Assembly (NCBI GenBank): GCA_029532625.1
Contig: JARFXM010000009.1
Span: 186,001-250,000 of the forward strand
DNA from: Lomentospora prolificans
Taxonomy: Eukaryota; Ascomycota; Sordariomycetes; Microascales; Microascaceae
Direction: 5' to 3'
Length of the DNA: 64,000 nucleotides
The notes under the pieces: generated by a model
Told to the model about the DNA's origin: nothing
The model's input: the letters and a program-made list of their open reading frames with translations, nothing else
Databases searched by the model: none
Shown: positions 42,801-55,235 of the stretch, piece after piece
Numbering within the stretch: position 1 is the stretch's first letter
Layout of the letters: every line of letters starts with the position of its first letter
Program-made: the position numbers and the translations under genes

Positions 42801-45504
42801 CACCGGAGTGGCTGCACGGTCGCCCCTGCTCTCTTGAACCTCCTCTTCTTCTTCACCCTCAGGAATGACGGCCTCCTTCTGGCTGTGGCGGCTGACGTGG
42901 GACTGGGAACGGGAATGGGGGATTGAGGATCGACGTCGGGCGACACCATTGGTGACCTCAACCTCAGCGGCGGGAGGCTCAACATGGCGACCGTCTTGCT
43001 GAAGGTGGTCAAGCTCGTAGAGGAGAGAATCAAGCTTGCCCAGGCTTCGTTGGCGCTCAATGACTTGTTCAAGCCTGTCGATTTCGCGCTGCATCAATTC
43101 CGCGTCCTGGTCGGCTTCAGCGAGACGCTCCTCAAGGGTTGAAATGTAATCTTCGCACGCAGCTTCATTTTCGCGCACACGGGCAATTTCTTTGCGGAGT
43201 TCTAGAATAATGGTGGCGTTCTTTTCCTCGCCAGAGGTGTGGCCATCGAGCTTAGCCTCAAGGTCGTGCAAATAATTCTCCGTGCTGGCCTCCCGATCCA
43301 TGAGTTTTTGAAGCCGAGCCTGCAGCTGGGTATTGATTGTCTCGACATAGGCAAACTTGGACTCCTTCTCCAAGAGCGATGCTTCCGTGTTAGACAAGGT
43401 GGTGCGTGTGCTAGAAAGAGATTGTTCGAGGGTTTGGATTGTTTTTTCATATTCGAGCACAACCTGCTCAACGGCCTGAGCGAAAGAGTTGGAGCGATTT
43501 AACCGCTCGGTGGCGCTGTCGTCCAAGGATTCTTCCAGGTGGTGGTTTTCCGCCATCTCGTTATCCCGCGCCTTTGCCATCTCGGCAATAAGCCGTGCAT
43601 GGCGCTGGCTCAGGGTAGTATAATTTTCTTGGATGTCGAGGAGCTGGTTCTGCAGCTCAACTTCCCTTTCGTTGGGCCGCTCGGGCCTCTCGCTTGTGGC
43701 GAGGGTGCGCCGCTCCCCACCAGCACGGTCTGCGCTGCGGATCTGCTCCCTCAGGAAGGCTACCTCGGCCTTTAGGCGATCAATGAGGGCTTGCTTGTCA
43801 CCCTCTTCTATCTGCTGTATCCGCGGCTTACTCTGGATAGCTCGGGCCCTCTGTGCATATTGCACCGTATTGAGGGTTTCGCTAAGATGGAACTCGGCGG
43901 GGGTCACGCAAGCAATCATGTACGTGATAGCGTTTCCTCCCAGAGAGTCCTGGAGGAGACGAGTAAGCTTAGAATCACGATAAGAGACGTGTGATCCCGC
44001 CTGTCGGGAGGAAAGCTGCGATATGACTTTTCCAAGGGCAGCTAGACCGGCGTTGATCGAGATACCCTCCTTTGCACGCTCGCCCTGAGCCCCAGTATTT
44101 TTGAGACGTTCGCTGCCGGCTAAATCGACAAAATGCAATTTGCTGTCCGTGGTGACCCAGGATTCCGACCCCGTCATGGCCTCGATGGGAACCGAGAAAC
44201 GTTTCTCCGCCTTTTGAGCCGACTGCATGCCATTCTTCCGCTGCACCAAATTTAGACTGAAGACGGCATGGGACCGAGAGGATTTCGCGTTTATCGCGGT
44301 CGCATCCGTTTGCCTTATAGAGGAGCCAAAACTCAAAGCATTCATCAAATCTTCAATCGAGTTGATATCTACCTGTCGCAGGCCGGTGAGAATGATATTT
44401 CCCTTTACATCTTCGCGTATCGTAACGGGGCTTCGTTCATTCGACGGTACATTATCCTCGACGAGAAGGTCGCGAAGCTGCTCGTTATAAATCTCAACAT
44501 AAGTTGCCTTCATGGCCCAGCCTCGCTCGCCTAGACCGGCCTGACCGTGTGTAGAATACCTCTGAGGGGATCGGAGATGCGACATCGAGCTTCGATTAGA
44601 CTTCGCCGCTGCGGCCTTGGAGGTGTCTAGTTTATCAAAGAGTGCAGTGGCTGCTCGAGGAATCACGCCTGTGGCAAGAGAAGCTACATGTAAGTTGTCT
44701 GTCTGAACGCTGCAATGTGGATTCTAACAGGGTAAAAGGAAAAAAAAGAGTTGTCCCAGATAAAAAGGGAGCTACAGGCAAAGAAACATACCTCTCATGT
44801 CAAGATCGCCTTGCTCAGCAGGGCCCGCCGTTCCCATCGTGTACGATTTTCCCGCACCTGACTGTCCGTATGCCAACAGAGACACATTATAACCCTGGAC
44901 GAAAGCGTTGACACAGTCAGACACGTACTCCCAGATGCCATCTTGGCCAATGTCAGGGCTGAAGACGCGATCGAAAACGAAGAGTTTCCTGCCCTGGGGG
45001 GAATCTATCGCGAGGTTGGTATTCGACGTGACGTGGACCATGGATCGTTGGAATCGTTGGGGGATGAGATCGAAGCCTGGATCGGTGGCTTTCAACGGTG
45101 GCCGTACTCGCACGGCTGTTTCAACGCGACGCATTTGTTAGTACGACACCAAGACCAAGGTTGAATCAAAAGAAAAAAAAATCGAGGATCAGACAAGCCA
45201 GAGGAAAATAGGGGCCGAGTCGCGCGACAACCGCGATCACGACGACGCGGCGTGGAATTCGCCTTCACCTTTCGCCTCGCCACGCGAACGAAACGCCCTC
45301 GGAATTTAACTTGTTCATGCTAGATAATCTGCATAACTCACCAACTTTGACTGCGGTGCGACTATCGTCATCAGATGCTCGACTTCCACCGCCGGCCTTG
45401 CTTGTCATGCTCAGCCGGCTGTTACTTCGGGGTGCTGGGCGAACCATTGCGCTCAACGGCCTGGGTGGCAATGATCCAGGTGATGCCGGTGGTGAGCTTG
45501 CCAT
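39830..45504 (-). CDS. Large kinesin, kinesin-4/KIF21-like, N-terminal motor
   Basis: Four exons (45342-45504, 44792-45115, 40482-44668, 39830-40417) give 1,753 residues with consistent phases. After a Ser/Pro-rich leader (MASSPPASPGSLPPRPLSAM) the motor begins at VAVRVRPPLKATDPGF. The P-loop is YGQSGAGKSYTMGT, switch I NAKSSRSHAVFSLNL, switch II VDLAGSERLKNTGAQGERAK, and the end of the motor SKLTRLLQDSLGGNAITYMI with LNTVQYAQRARAIQ. The N-terminal motor predicts plus-end-directed movement. About 1,000 residues of broken coiled coil follow (EAKLAESQSKAADAEASKE and others), with Ser-rich breaks around residue 850. The tail has a Pro-rich stretch (SPPPAIPLPPLPGI) and ends in NKKKKKKGSLNCF. Orthologous group assignment is by general architecture. 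Intron 1 is long (226 nt); intron 3 uses the acceptor TTCAG before GCCAAG. Confidence 0.9.
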
Positions 45505-47223
45505 GACGGCGGGAGGTCAAAAGAGGAAGACCTCTACACTTATGAGTCGAGCGTGTTGTGTCGGCCCGGATAATAGGGATTGGGTTGATGGATAAAAAGA
45601 GTGTACCAGTAGGGGGTAAGAAATAAAAAGGAAAACGAAGGGACGAAAAGGGAGTGGACGTGTCTTGCTTGGAGGAGGTGTAAGGGTGTCTTGTCCCGTG
45701 CGGTGCCTGAAATCAATCCACACTACTCCACAACGGCGTGAGAGGCGTTAATAATAGGGGGTTTCGAGTATTCAGTACGCTTGCAACTCGCTGGGGACCC
45801 CAACTAGTGGACGCTAGAACGGTTGGCCGAAGGGGTGTAATTACTCTAACTGCACGTAGCGCAGCGCCGCGCCTCGTCTAATTCGCGAAATCTCGACTTC
45901 AGATGTCTCTTGGTCGATATCAAATCTGGATCGATGTCTCTCGTACGTGTGTCGTTCGTTTCGTAGCCCCGCAAAATAGAAGAACAATGGAAGTTCGGTG
46001 GTTTGGGAGGAAGGACGAAGATCACGCCGCCATATGTTCCAGGCGATCCGGAAAAGGAAGACTTGTCCCTCTGGCGGGAAAAAGACGGGTTGTTTGGATG
46101 GTTTTAGGGGAGCGCGAAGTTCAAGGGGATGTTTATCAGGGTGCGATGCGACGGGAGACCAGGGGTCATCCAAGGGCCAGAAAAGAGAAGAGGGAAATAG
46201 CAAGGGACTTGTTATCGTCAGTTTTGTGCCAAGCCCACCCTCACTTTTTCTCGTCTTTTTTGAAGTCCCTTTCTGTCCTTTCCCTCCAAATGGGCTCGGG
46301 GCGAGGGTCTCTTCAAATTAAACGGACGCGTCGAATGGCTTGCCCTGGCCATGTATGATTGGGGGATCTGGTGCTAATAACTCAAATGCCCCTTGCCCTC
46401 GCTTGTCTTTGCCTTAGTTTTTTCCGTTATCCGTTTTCATACCCTTCTCCTGTGATGATGTGGGTCAAGATGGTAATGTACCTACTGAAAATGTATCCTT
46501 ACAGTGCAGGCGCTAGTGCTTCAGCAGAATCAGCGCACTTTCCCACTTCTTTATGGCTGGCATTCACAGTGCCATTTCTACGACACCTGAAGGGATACAA
46601 TTTTGTAAGTACCTCCATCGTGAAGGCCCCATGCCCATTTCGTCGGTACTCCGAACTTGCTGTCACCCTCATCCAGCCACCACTAATTTTGCTCGACTCC
46701 CGCTGTCACCGTGCTGAGTGGGGCAAGGCGTGATCCAAGTTTGGGAGTCCTGGAGCATAATCATGCCCGGCCCGCCCTCTGGCTGCTCATTGCACCTTCC
46801 TCCCGCGTTGTACTCGTCGTCAGAGAACGGCGCAATGTGTGGATTTCAGGCAGGGACGAGGCAGGCGCTCCTATTATTCTGAAGCTGGAAAGCGGTTGGC
46901 CCGACCCAGCTCTTTCTGAGGCACTACGACCGCTTGCTAGTACGACGCCTCACGTACAGATTTGTACAGCCTGGCGGGTGGGTACCTGTCGCGTCGCCAC
47001 CACCACTGACTTTCCCTTGGGGAGCCGCTGAAAGCCCCAATGCCCACCATACTTACATATAGACACATACATAAGGCTCCTGTCAGCCAGCCTTGCCAGC
47101 TTTTAGTCAACAGATCGCTGTCCCGGCCTCTAAATGGGAATAGCAAATATCCCCCCTTCAGCAGAATTAGTAGACGTGATGTATCTGGCTGTGATAACAG
47201 TCACAACTTCCATATAATTCCAT

Positions 47224-47790
47224 ATGGCCCGGCCTTTCTTCTATGGTCTATATCTGAAGGAACTGAGCGATGATTTTCCAAAAGTACCTCAACTATGGCC
47301 CACTGTGCTTCGAAAAAGCATTCTGCACGAAGAGTTCTTGCGATGGAACCGCGAGCATGTCAAGAATGTACCTCTGCTTTTCTTGGAGACCATCGCGCCT
47401 ATCCTCATCATGTCCCTTGCCTACCGGACGACTGTACATGACCGTAGTCTAGTACTCTGCTGGCGGGACCAGATCTCATTCCCCCTGTCATTAGTTTACA
47501 GACTTTCTGTTGCCACAGGCGGTACAAGCAGCCCATGCTTGTGGGGCCAGGGACCGAGCGCTGGGGCCATCGTCGAGTTCTTCTTCTCCGATCCACCCAC
47601 GATACACCATCTTACTCACTGTGGCCCGTGGGACGAGCGGTGGAAACTACCTCTTCGTACGAAGGTACAGTTAATCGAATTTAGTGCGGCACTGTCACGA
47701 TGGAGACCTCGCCGTCGAGCCATCCGGGCTGGCCCAGCTCTTAAGGCAAGTTTGAAAGGACCACTTCCCCAACGCGCGATTCTGGAGTAG
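47224..47790 (+). CDS. Uncertain 188-codon ORF
   Basis: Starts with ATG and is uninterrupted for 188 codons. One moderately hydrophobic stretch (VPLLFLETIAPILIMSLAYR) and a basic C-terminus. No family recognised, no introns evident, no partner frames nearby. It could be a relic or a chance ORF. Confidence 0.2.
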   Translation: MARPFFYGLYLKELSDDFPKVPQLWPTVLRKSILHEEFLRWNREHVKNVPLLFLETIAPILIMSLAYRTTVHDRSLVLCWRDQISFPLSLVYRLSVATGGTSSPCLWGQGPSAGAIVEFFFSDPPTIHHLTHCGPWDERWKLPLRTKVQLIEFSAALSRWRPRRRAIRAGPALKASLKGPLPQRAILE

Positions 47791-50638
47791 CCGCCTGGTG
47801 GCGGCAGATTTCGCTTGCGGCATGGACTTGTAAACGGTGGAGGTTAGGCCAAAAAGCAATGTCCGGGGACGTGGCCGCCAGGGCGAGGATCCGGTTCTTA
47901 TCGTCACCGGTCCCTCTTAACGCCCGATGAATGAAATTGAGGATCATATCGCCGCCTCAGCCCGGCCAGTTCTCTACGCCCGGAGCATCCCCCAAATTGT
48001 CCGTTCGCTTGGCTTATCAGCGCGCCCGCCCGTTGCGCCAACACGCCGTCAGCCTTCACGGAGTCCAGGAGCTGCCCGGTATGCTCGGGGTTGAGTAAAC
48101 CTTTTACACCCAGGCTGAGCTATTGGAGACTCGACTGTGGGTTTTTCTAGCGTCATAGAAGATCACCTCCGACTTGCTCTCTCCTTATCCAAACGCCTTA
48201 ATAGCGCACGAGTCATGGATGTCTCGACTCCTCTAATATCTCGACTCCTCGATTGTCCAGTATCGGTCCAGCGTTGCAGCTGCGGTTAGAACCCCCAACT
48301 CCGACCCGGACTTTTGCCTGCCCTCTCCGCCTTCTTTCTAGGACCAGGGCATATCGACTCCCGGCCGGGGGATGCGACGCCTGCCAAGACCCATCCTTCT
48401 CCGGTTGCAACCTGTGCTCGACGACGTCGAGCTCGGCATCTTAGATGATTCACCATTTTTGCGTGGGTTAGTTCATCTACTTGACGGGGCGGTCCAGGCT
48501 CGAAACATTCGGTACCATGCCCCTCCAAACCCCGCGATACTTGCGAGGCACCGCGGCCGGGCCCAGAAACACCAGAGAAAGAACACCGCCGCCGTCGATC
48601 AACTTACCATAGTGAGGGCAACTTGAAAACTTGAAAAGAAACCCTCCTTGGAGGTTTATGGGGTCAATGGCAGGGTTACATGGTTCAGATTCAAGCATAA
48701 CCTCTTACATGAACTCCGATAGAGCTGCCCAGCCACAAATGAATGTGAGGCTGTCCCCAGCTTTTGTTTTGTTCCAAGTCGGGTCCTGCCTCCCCCCTGC
48801 CACATCTTTACAAATATCCCCTCATCAGTCAGCAAGGCCAAGATGAAGATCCCTGGTACCAGTTTCGAGGCTTTCAGAGCGAGTGGAATTTATCATGTCA
48901 AAAGTAGTGAAAAAAGTTCCCTTGGAGGGGTAGTCTTCGGAAGCAGGCAAAACGTGGTCTTCATGCGCATATGCCGCGGGTTCCAGGGAAGACCTTGTTC
49001 GACTCGACAGTCGAGGCAGCCCTCTTTCGTTCAGCGTCCTGAAAATTGGCGATATTCTGCACGTGCCCCGGAATACGGCAGGGCTCTGCGGTGCAGTGCG
49101 GGGTGCTCCCCTTGAAGCGAGGGAAAGCCATCATCACGGCAAGGACGCTTCTCTCCAGCGTAGACGAAGCCTTTTAGGTCGGCGGAAAGAAGGTTCGTAC
49201 CCAATAGCGGTCTACGATTATAGCCCCAGATCAGAATTTGGTACAAGTGACCCTGCGGTGCGACACCAATAGCAGCTGCCAGCCGTTTACCAGTATCTGC
49301 CGAGATCAAAGTTACGAAATAAAAGCTGACCTGCCACGCGCGCCGCTCCGGAGTGCTCGGTGTCTGCAGGCTTCTGAATTTGAGCAGGGCTTTTATGGTA
49401 CTGCCCGTAGGTAGTTGAAAGCCTCCAGCCATCCTCCTGATACCAACCACTATTACAGGCCAACGGCCAAGCCGAACCATGGATCAATGAGGCGCGCAGC
49501 AACCGGCACATCATCTTCGCGCCAGAGGTGGTGTTTGGTGTCAATGCGTCTCGCCTATTTGAGATGGGAATGGGAAGAAGGAACCAGAATCAGAGAGGGC
49601 CAACTAACCGCTGGAGTACAGACTAAGAGGATGGGGTAGAATCAAGGTTACCAATGGGAGGTCTCGGCAATCGTAGAAATGTAGATCACCGCGTGGAGAG
49701 CATTCCTTTCGTGTGTTACGGTGAAACCCGAGCCGGGCCATCGCATCGCAGGTCGTCATGTGCCATACTCACCGGTGGTATTATGGAATGCGCTGGGTAT
49801 TTCCGGCCAAGTGGCGGTCGTCCCGTTTGAGCCTCCCAGCATGCGCGGACACCACCAGGCGACAGCGGTTGATCAGATCAGCCGCCAAAGCGGCGCGGGA
49901 CGACCAAGCCCCCCGTATGACGCCCAACATGGAGCACCTTCGCCACGAAGGACCATCATGCTGAATTTACTTTTACCCTCTCGACACTTCCTCTTGGACC
50001 CCGAGGACCTATATGGAAGCCAACCCTATGATGACGCCGGACCCCGACGCTATTCACAAAGTAAATAGACACTTCAAGGATATTCTACTAACAAACCACC
50101 AAGACGCTGGTGAGCATACGGAACTTACGGCTTGCCTTGGTGGTTCCTTGTAGGAAGAAAGCGCCATGATGGTAGGTTGCAAAAGCTTAGCGTCCACGCG
50201 AGAAGAATAGATCGCCCGCCAGCGATGCCATGACTAAATCATCCGAAGCAAAAGTACGACCGTCAACGGATGAACCATGCCAATGGACTTATTAGGAATG
50301 GAAGCAACCAGTGTCATGACTGCAACCTCCGTATGAAGCTGTTTTTTTTTTTGCGCTAGTTCTGGATCGGCACAGCGCTGTCCCGTCTTGGAATCGCTCG
50401 AACTCATGGATGCGACCTTTAATCCACTTGCCATGTGTTATCGAGTACATGTAGTCCCATCTCGCATTTCGCATTTTCAGACGACATACCTTGGTACATC
50501 TTCTCCGGATTTAAATGTGCTAGTCCGCACTAGCCGCCAGGGTAGCCGGCAAGAAGACGAGCTTATCTGTCGTTTCTAAGATGGGTTCGGAGTCAATTGA
50601 ATCAAGTTAGGATATCGCCTTACGTCTTGAAACGATTT

Positions 50639-50848
50639 TTAATTAGTGGGAATAGGTACCCAAGCAACTTCACCTTCAAGCAGTAAATACGGCCACTGCT
50701 CAGCGTAGCATGCCAATACCGCTGGCTGCTCGCCGCTCGGTACCAATTTCTCAACGTCCGACCACTTGAACTCATGGGAAGAGGGGAAAGCCAAAGACGT
50801 TAGGAAGTATGTGCTCGTTGCACCTTTGCCTATACTCCACATCATCAT
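50639..50848 (-). CDS. Uncertain 69-codon ORF, protein-like
   Basis: The frame (TSTYFLTSLAFPSSHEFKWS, later LACYAEQWPYLLLEGEVAWV) has composition typical of real protein, and may be the last exon of a small or decayed gene. The three consecutive ATG codons at its start make the true start unclear. No upstream exon could be joined with confidence. Confidence 0.2.
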   Translation of the reverse strand: MMMWSIGKGATSTYFLTSLAFPSSHEFKWSDVEKLVPSGEQPAVLACYAEQWPYLLLEGEVAWVPIPTN

Positions 50849-52498
50849 ACATGGCGGCGCCCTCGTGTCTTTAAGCCATTCCCTGGTGCCGTTCCATTTT
50901 GGCCCCCGTCCACATCCGGGCTACTACACCAGCTTCCATTGTCACTTTTGCGACGACGAACATGATCGACGGGCAGTCAGTTCGGCCTATGCCCGTCAAC
51001 TCGCCTCCATGTGTAAGTCGAGCGACGCCCAGACCCGCCACTCGAGCTAGAGCCAGCCAAGTGGGAAACAAAGCTCGCTCTGGCCGTGATCGCCCCACAA
51101 GGTAACCCCATGCGAACCTCATACGCACTATCCTCGATCGTTTGGCCACGAGCGGCGTTTTCTTGCTCCCAAGGCACGAAACGGGACTACTGCAGAGGAG
51201 GCGGGTGGCTCAAACCTTGGTCGAGCCACTTTCAGCCCACCTTCCAATCGAGGGTGCTCGCAGCATCTCCGCGACGCTAATGGACATTGAAGGGCGGCGC
51301 GTCTCCAGGAGCTTTGACAAGGCGAACCAAGCTTCGAACCACTCTAGCTCTTTGTGCTTATGAGAAACCCGCGGAATGAACTTTCTCAGGATTGCAGAGA
51401 GCCTAAAAGGAACGCCTCGTCGAATCAAATCAGGGGATCACCAAGCGTCCGTTTCCGAAAATGATATGCACGCTATGACACTCCATAAGCAAGCGAGCTG
51501 TCGCATTGTCCTTATGCAGACATGGGCCAGAAGGCCAGAGCAAGCAAACATGTGGAAATCGTTGCTTGGACGTGCCTTTTTTCCTTTTTTTTTCTCTGCT
51601 TCCATGATCCGTCCAATCTCGCCCAGCCACCCAATCGCAAAGCCATCCGAAGAGGAAAGAGCGGGCCAGTCTGAGGAAAAGGTGTCGACGTTGCAGGAGG
51701 AGATCAGATTTTTTTTTTCTCGATTCTCGCGCCCGTCCGCCCACCATATCATCTACAGATCATCTACAGATGGAGGAAGTAGCACATCGATGCTATGTTA
51801 ATGTATGGAGTAATATATGGCTCCCTCCCTCATGATTTTCTTGGTGCAGGGTTGCCGCCCTCTTTTTCCTCCCAACATCAGACCAAAACGACCACATCTT
51901 GTGCTCCGGCCCTCCTTCCTCCCCTCCATCCCTTGAACGCCCCTTACCACCCCCTAACACCCCAGAAGTCGATCGCAATTCTTCCTGCCCCTTCCTTTTT
52001 CCCGCGCTTCTCTGCACTGTTCTTTATGCGTACCCTTCCGAAACCTCTGAACTTCTCCCGGTAAGTCTCCGATGTTTGATGATTTCCAGGGTTGGTGTTC
52101 GTGGCCCGCCGCTTGGTTCAGTGCGCCAGCTTTTTTTCTCTTTTTGTTGATGTCGTTGTCGCGCTGCTCTGGAAGTCTTCCTGTGGTGGTCTTGAGAGAG
52201 AGCATTGGCCTTTTTAGTGATCAACCTTGGTCCCCATCTTGGGATCACCCAAGATCTTTTGTAGAGGATATGCGAGTCCGGCCGCGCTTTGACCAATGCT
52301 TTTACAATGGCAATGTCGCAGCGCTCCTTCCCTAGAACCTTGCTTGTAAAACTGCGTGTTAGTCCGGTCGCTCTTCTACGAAGTAGTTGGTGCTGCGCTG
52401 AGAACTGGCAAGTTGAGCGCTGCTGTTAGTCCAAACTCGCCCATCACTGTGTTCTGAACTAATTCAAGGGGACTGTGGATTCAGAGTGGCCGGTAAAA

Positions 52499-52506
52499 TC
52501 ACGTGG
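52499..52506 (+). promoter_or_regulatory. CACGTG element upstream of EME1
   Basis: TCACGTGG lies 229 bp before the EME1 start codon (measured from its right edge). CACGTG is the core bound by bHLH factors such as Cbf1-type proteins. See the related elements at 56359 and 57722. Confidence 0.45.
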
Positions 52507-52734
52507 TTTTGTGTTGATTTCGCGAGCTTTGTGTCACAGTGCCATCATCGAACACGAGTGCCCAGTGATTGTCGTGTGTAAAAGTCCAAAACTGAAAGCC
52601 ATTGCCGCCTCTCTGCATCATCCCCCTATCCCAAGGACTCTGGCGGACGCCTTCATCCTCTCGGCTCCCAAAGGACGTATGCATCTCTCGATAGCTGCCC
52701 GTCGGTAGCGCCCACCCCCCACCCAACCGCTCCC

Positions 52735-54858
52735 ATGGCGGGCGAAGTCATCAGCTTGATCTCCTCAAGCCCTCCCGCCTGCCGGAACCCTCTCCCAAAT
52801 TCACCGCAGGAGACCCGAGCCTCGAACACGCTCAAGCGTAAATCCGACGATGTTTTCGCCGACATCACCGAGCGCGTCTCCAACTCGCAGCAGTCTCGCG
52901 AGGATCGCGAAGAAAAGCGGGTGTACCGCGCCCTCACGAGTAGCCCGCCCGCGAGAAGGTCGAACATGCTGGAGCTCTCCGATCTTTCGGATTCATCCGA
53001 GTTCCCTTCGATATCGAAGGTGCAGACTCGGCAGGGCCCGTTGAGAAAGGATCCTCGTCAGATGTTCCGTAGGTCACCATCGCGTACGGCCGGCTCTTTG
53101 ATCTCGGCGCAGAACACCGCCAAGGCCCTTGGTGGAGGTACGAGGAGACATTTTGATGACCCCATTGAGCTGTCGAGCACACCAGACTTCGGCTCGAAAA
53201 CGGCCTTCGGGCAAATAAGGGAAACGACCAAAGACAGTGCACCTGTAGACATTGATTCGTTTAGTTTTTCGCCATCCCCCCGGCGCAAAACCCCGCCTCG
53301 ACCACATCGAGAATCAAAAGTACGAAAGGAGAAAAGCTGCACTCCTCAACGATCAACGACCTTCTCTCGAGGCAACGCAGAGGCTAGGAAGCCCCTAGAT
53401 ACACCGAGTCCGATCAGCGATCTCTCCCCTCCTCGCCGAGGCAAGAACTGGGATCCCATATCAAGTTCTGCCCCGGAGCTCCCTGCGCGTCCACTTCAAC
53501 ATCATGTCATCAACATTGACTCTGAGTCGGAGGACGCTGTCGATAGAAGATTATCATCGGACGACTCATTCCCGGATATAGAAAACATACGAGCTAGCGC
53601 TAATTACCGCGCCCCTCTTCCGCAGCCCTCGAGGGCCAAAGTGACCTCGGGATCGAGGAATACTGCGACTACTAAACCCACCACGAGGAGCACGAGCGCT
53701 TCAACTACGAATACTAAGCGAACAGCAGAGGAACGCGCACGGGACAAGGAACGCCGTGACGCAGAGAGGGAAAAGAAGAAACAAGAGCGCGAACAAGCCA
53801 AGGCTCAAAAGGCCAGAGACAAAGCCCGCGCCGCCGCATTCGCGGAGGTGAACAAGGCCAAAACCGACAAGAAAATCTCGGCAAAGGAGATGATTGTCGA
53901 CATTCCCTCCTCCCTCGGCGAATCTCTCACACTGCAGACCCAGACTCTGCTCAAGGAGCTCGAGATTGAGGATTCGCTGTGGGAAAGCCCGGTCAACCAA
54001 GTCATCCGGTGGCGGCGCAAAGTCCGGGCCCGCTACGACGAGGAGAAAGGCCACTATGAGCCGATCCCGCAGCGGATAGAGAAGGAGGTGTTTGCCCTCG
54101 TCGTCATAGAGTCGGACGAGTTCGTCGGCCTGTGTCTAAAGGAGGAGCAGAGGGATCTAGACTGGCACGTCGCGGCGATGAAGCGCCATTTCCCCGACCA
54201 CACCCTCATTTACCTCATCCAGGGCCTCGACCCCTGGATGCGCAAGAACCGCAACCTGCGCAACCGCCAGTTCGCAGCAGCCGTCCGTAGCGCAGCCTCT
54301 GCCTCCTCAATCTCGGCAGGGGGCGGCTCTGCGCAGCCGTCAGCACCGTCGCGAAGGAGACGACCAGCCGCCCGCGCCGAGTACGTCGACGAAGACCTCG
54401 TGGAAAGCGGCCTCCTCGCGCTCCAGGTCCTCCACGGCGCCTTGATCCACCACACCAACGTCGCCGTAGAGACCGCGCAGTGGATCGTCACCTTCACGCA
54501 GCACATCTCCACCGTGCCGTACCGTCGCCGGCGGGACGAGGCCAACGCGTCCGCCGCGGCGTTTTGCATGGACGTCGGCCAGGTGCGGACCGGGGAGGAT
54601 GCGGCGGACACGTATGTGCGCATGTTGCAGGAGATTACGCGCGTTACGGCTCCGGTTGCGTATGGTATCGCGACGGAGTGCCCTTCGGTGAGCCAGCTCG
54701 TTAGGCATTTGGAGCTTGGTGGGCCGTTGGCGTTGCAGGATTTCAGGAAGACCTTGAACAAGGACGGGGATCTATCTGATCGGACAATCGGGCAGGCGTT
54801 GAGTAAGAGGATACACAAGGTGTTTACGGGAAGGGATGAAACTAGCATGGACGTATAG
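52735..54858 (+). CDS. EME1: EME1/MMS4-like subunit of the MUS81 structure-specific endonuclease
   Basis: An intronless 707-codon gene. The N-terminal 300 residues are Ser/Pro/Arg-rich and disordered (start MAGEVISLISSSPPACRNPL) and include an acidic SUMO-interaction-like VINIDSESEDAVD. A charged coiled-coil region follows (ERARDKERRDAEREKKKQER). From about residue 380 comes the ERCC4-type nuclease-like domain: KEMIVDIPSSLGESL, SPVNQVIRWRRKVRARYDEE, EVFALVVIESDEFVGL, and MKRHFPDHTLIYLIQGLDPW, the hallmark of EME1 proteins. The GDxnERKxxxD catalytic motif is absent, as expected for the non-catalytic partner of MUS81. A helix-hairpin-helix-like tail region follows (ALQDFRKTLNKDGDLSDRTI). The complex cuts branched DNA at stalled forks and in meiosis. 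The ATG at 52735 follows CTCCC and begins the conserved Met-x-Val-Ile-x-Leu start. Confidence 0.88.
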   Translation: MAGEVISLISSSPPACRNPLPNSPQETRASNTLKRKSDDVFADITERVSNSQQSREDREEKRVYRALTSSPPARRSNMLELSDLSDSSEFPSISKVQTRQGPLRKDPRQMFRRSPSRTAGSLISAQNTAKALGGGTRRHFDDPIELSSTPDFGSKTAFGQIRETTKDSAPVDIDSFSFSPSPRRKTPPRPHRESKVRKEKSCTPQRSTTFSRGNAEARKPLDTPSPISDLSPPRRGKNWDPISSSAPELPARPLQHHVINIDSESEDAVDRRLSSDDSFPDIENIRASANYRAPLPQPSRAKVTSGSRNTATTKPTTRSTSASTTNTKRTAEERARDKERRDAEREKKKQEREQAKAQKARDKARAAAFAEVNKAKTDKKISAKEMIVDIPSSLGESLTLQTQTLLKELEIEDSLWESPVNQVIRWRRKVRARYDEEKGHYEPIPQRIEKEVFALVVIESDEFVGLCLKEEQRDLDWHVAAMKRHFPDHTLIYLIQGLDPWMRKNRNLRNRQFAAAVRSAASASSISAGGGSAQPSAPSRRRRPAARAEYVDEDLVESGLLALQVLHGALIHHTNVAVETAQWIVTFTQHISTVPYRRRRDEANASAAAFCMDVGQVRTGEDAADTYVRMLQEITRVTAPVAYGIATECPSVSQLVRHLELGGPLALQDFRKTLNKDGDLSDRTIGQALSKRIHKVFTGRDETSMDV

Positions 54859-55235
54859 CATCACTGAGGAAAGCATCATATTTGGAAATCACGTAACATG
54901 GCATTGGTGTAGGATCAGGGGTATCAATATCATACGCATTAACGATAAGAAACAAACAACGATCGCTGAGAACAACTAAATCTAAGCTCGGTATAGCACT
55001 ATCTCATAACTGTGTCTTCAAGTCAGTTAGCTTCGGGCTCAGTTCGTGTAAAGAATGACCAAAAGACGTAAGAGTTTTAGAGTTGAATCAGAAGAGTAAA
55101 CAATTTTCTCAACAAAATATGTTCAGAACAGGTCTGTGAATTCTTGTATGCCTCATCATATACTCTGGGGGGAGGAATAGACAGGGAGGACGAAAGATAA
55201 TGACATACCATGATACCATGGAAGACGTGAGCAGG
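54859..55235. other. Convergent 3' region between EME1 and the phosphatase gene
   Basis: 377 bp between two stop codons on opposite strands. AT-rich; no ORF or repeat. Confidence 0.5.

Larger units (their letters stand above)
45505..52734. other. 7.2-kb gene-poor region between kinesin and EME1
   Basis: Two divergent genes flank this stretch, so both promoters lie here, but the bulk has no convincing gene. Only isolated frames look protein-like (47224-47790 plus, 49031-49480 minus, 50639-50848 minus); none has a known domain. Base composition is mixed and there are T-rich runs (50342-50353, 51580-51595, 51710-51720). A potential 5' UTR intron for EME1 begins at 52060 (GTAAGT). A TCACGTGG element is at 52499-52506. 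Confidence 0.45.

Noticed and set aside
49031..49480. 149-codon minus-strand ORF
   Set aside because: No start context, no domain and no neighbouring exons; composition is not clearly protein-like.
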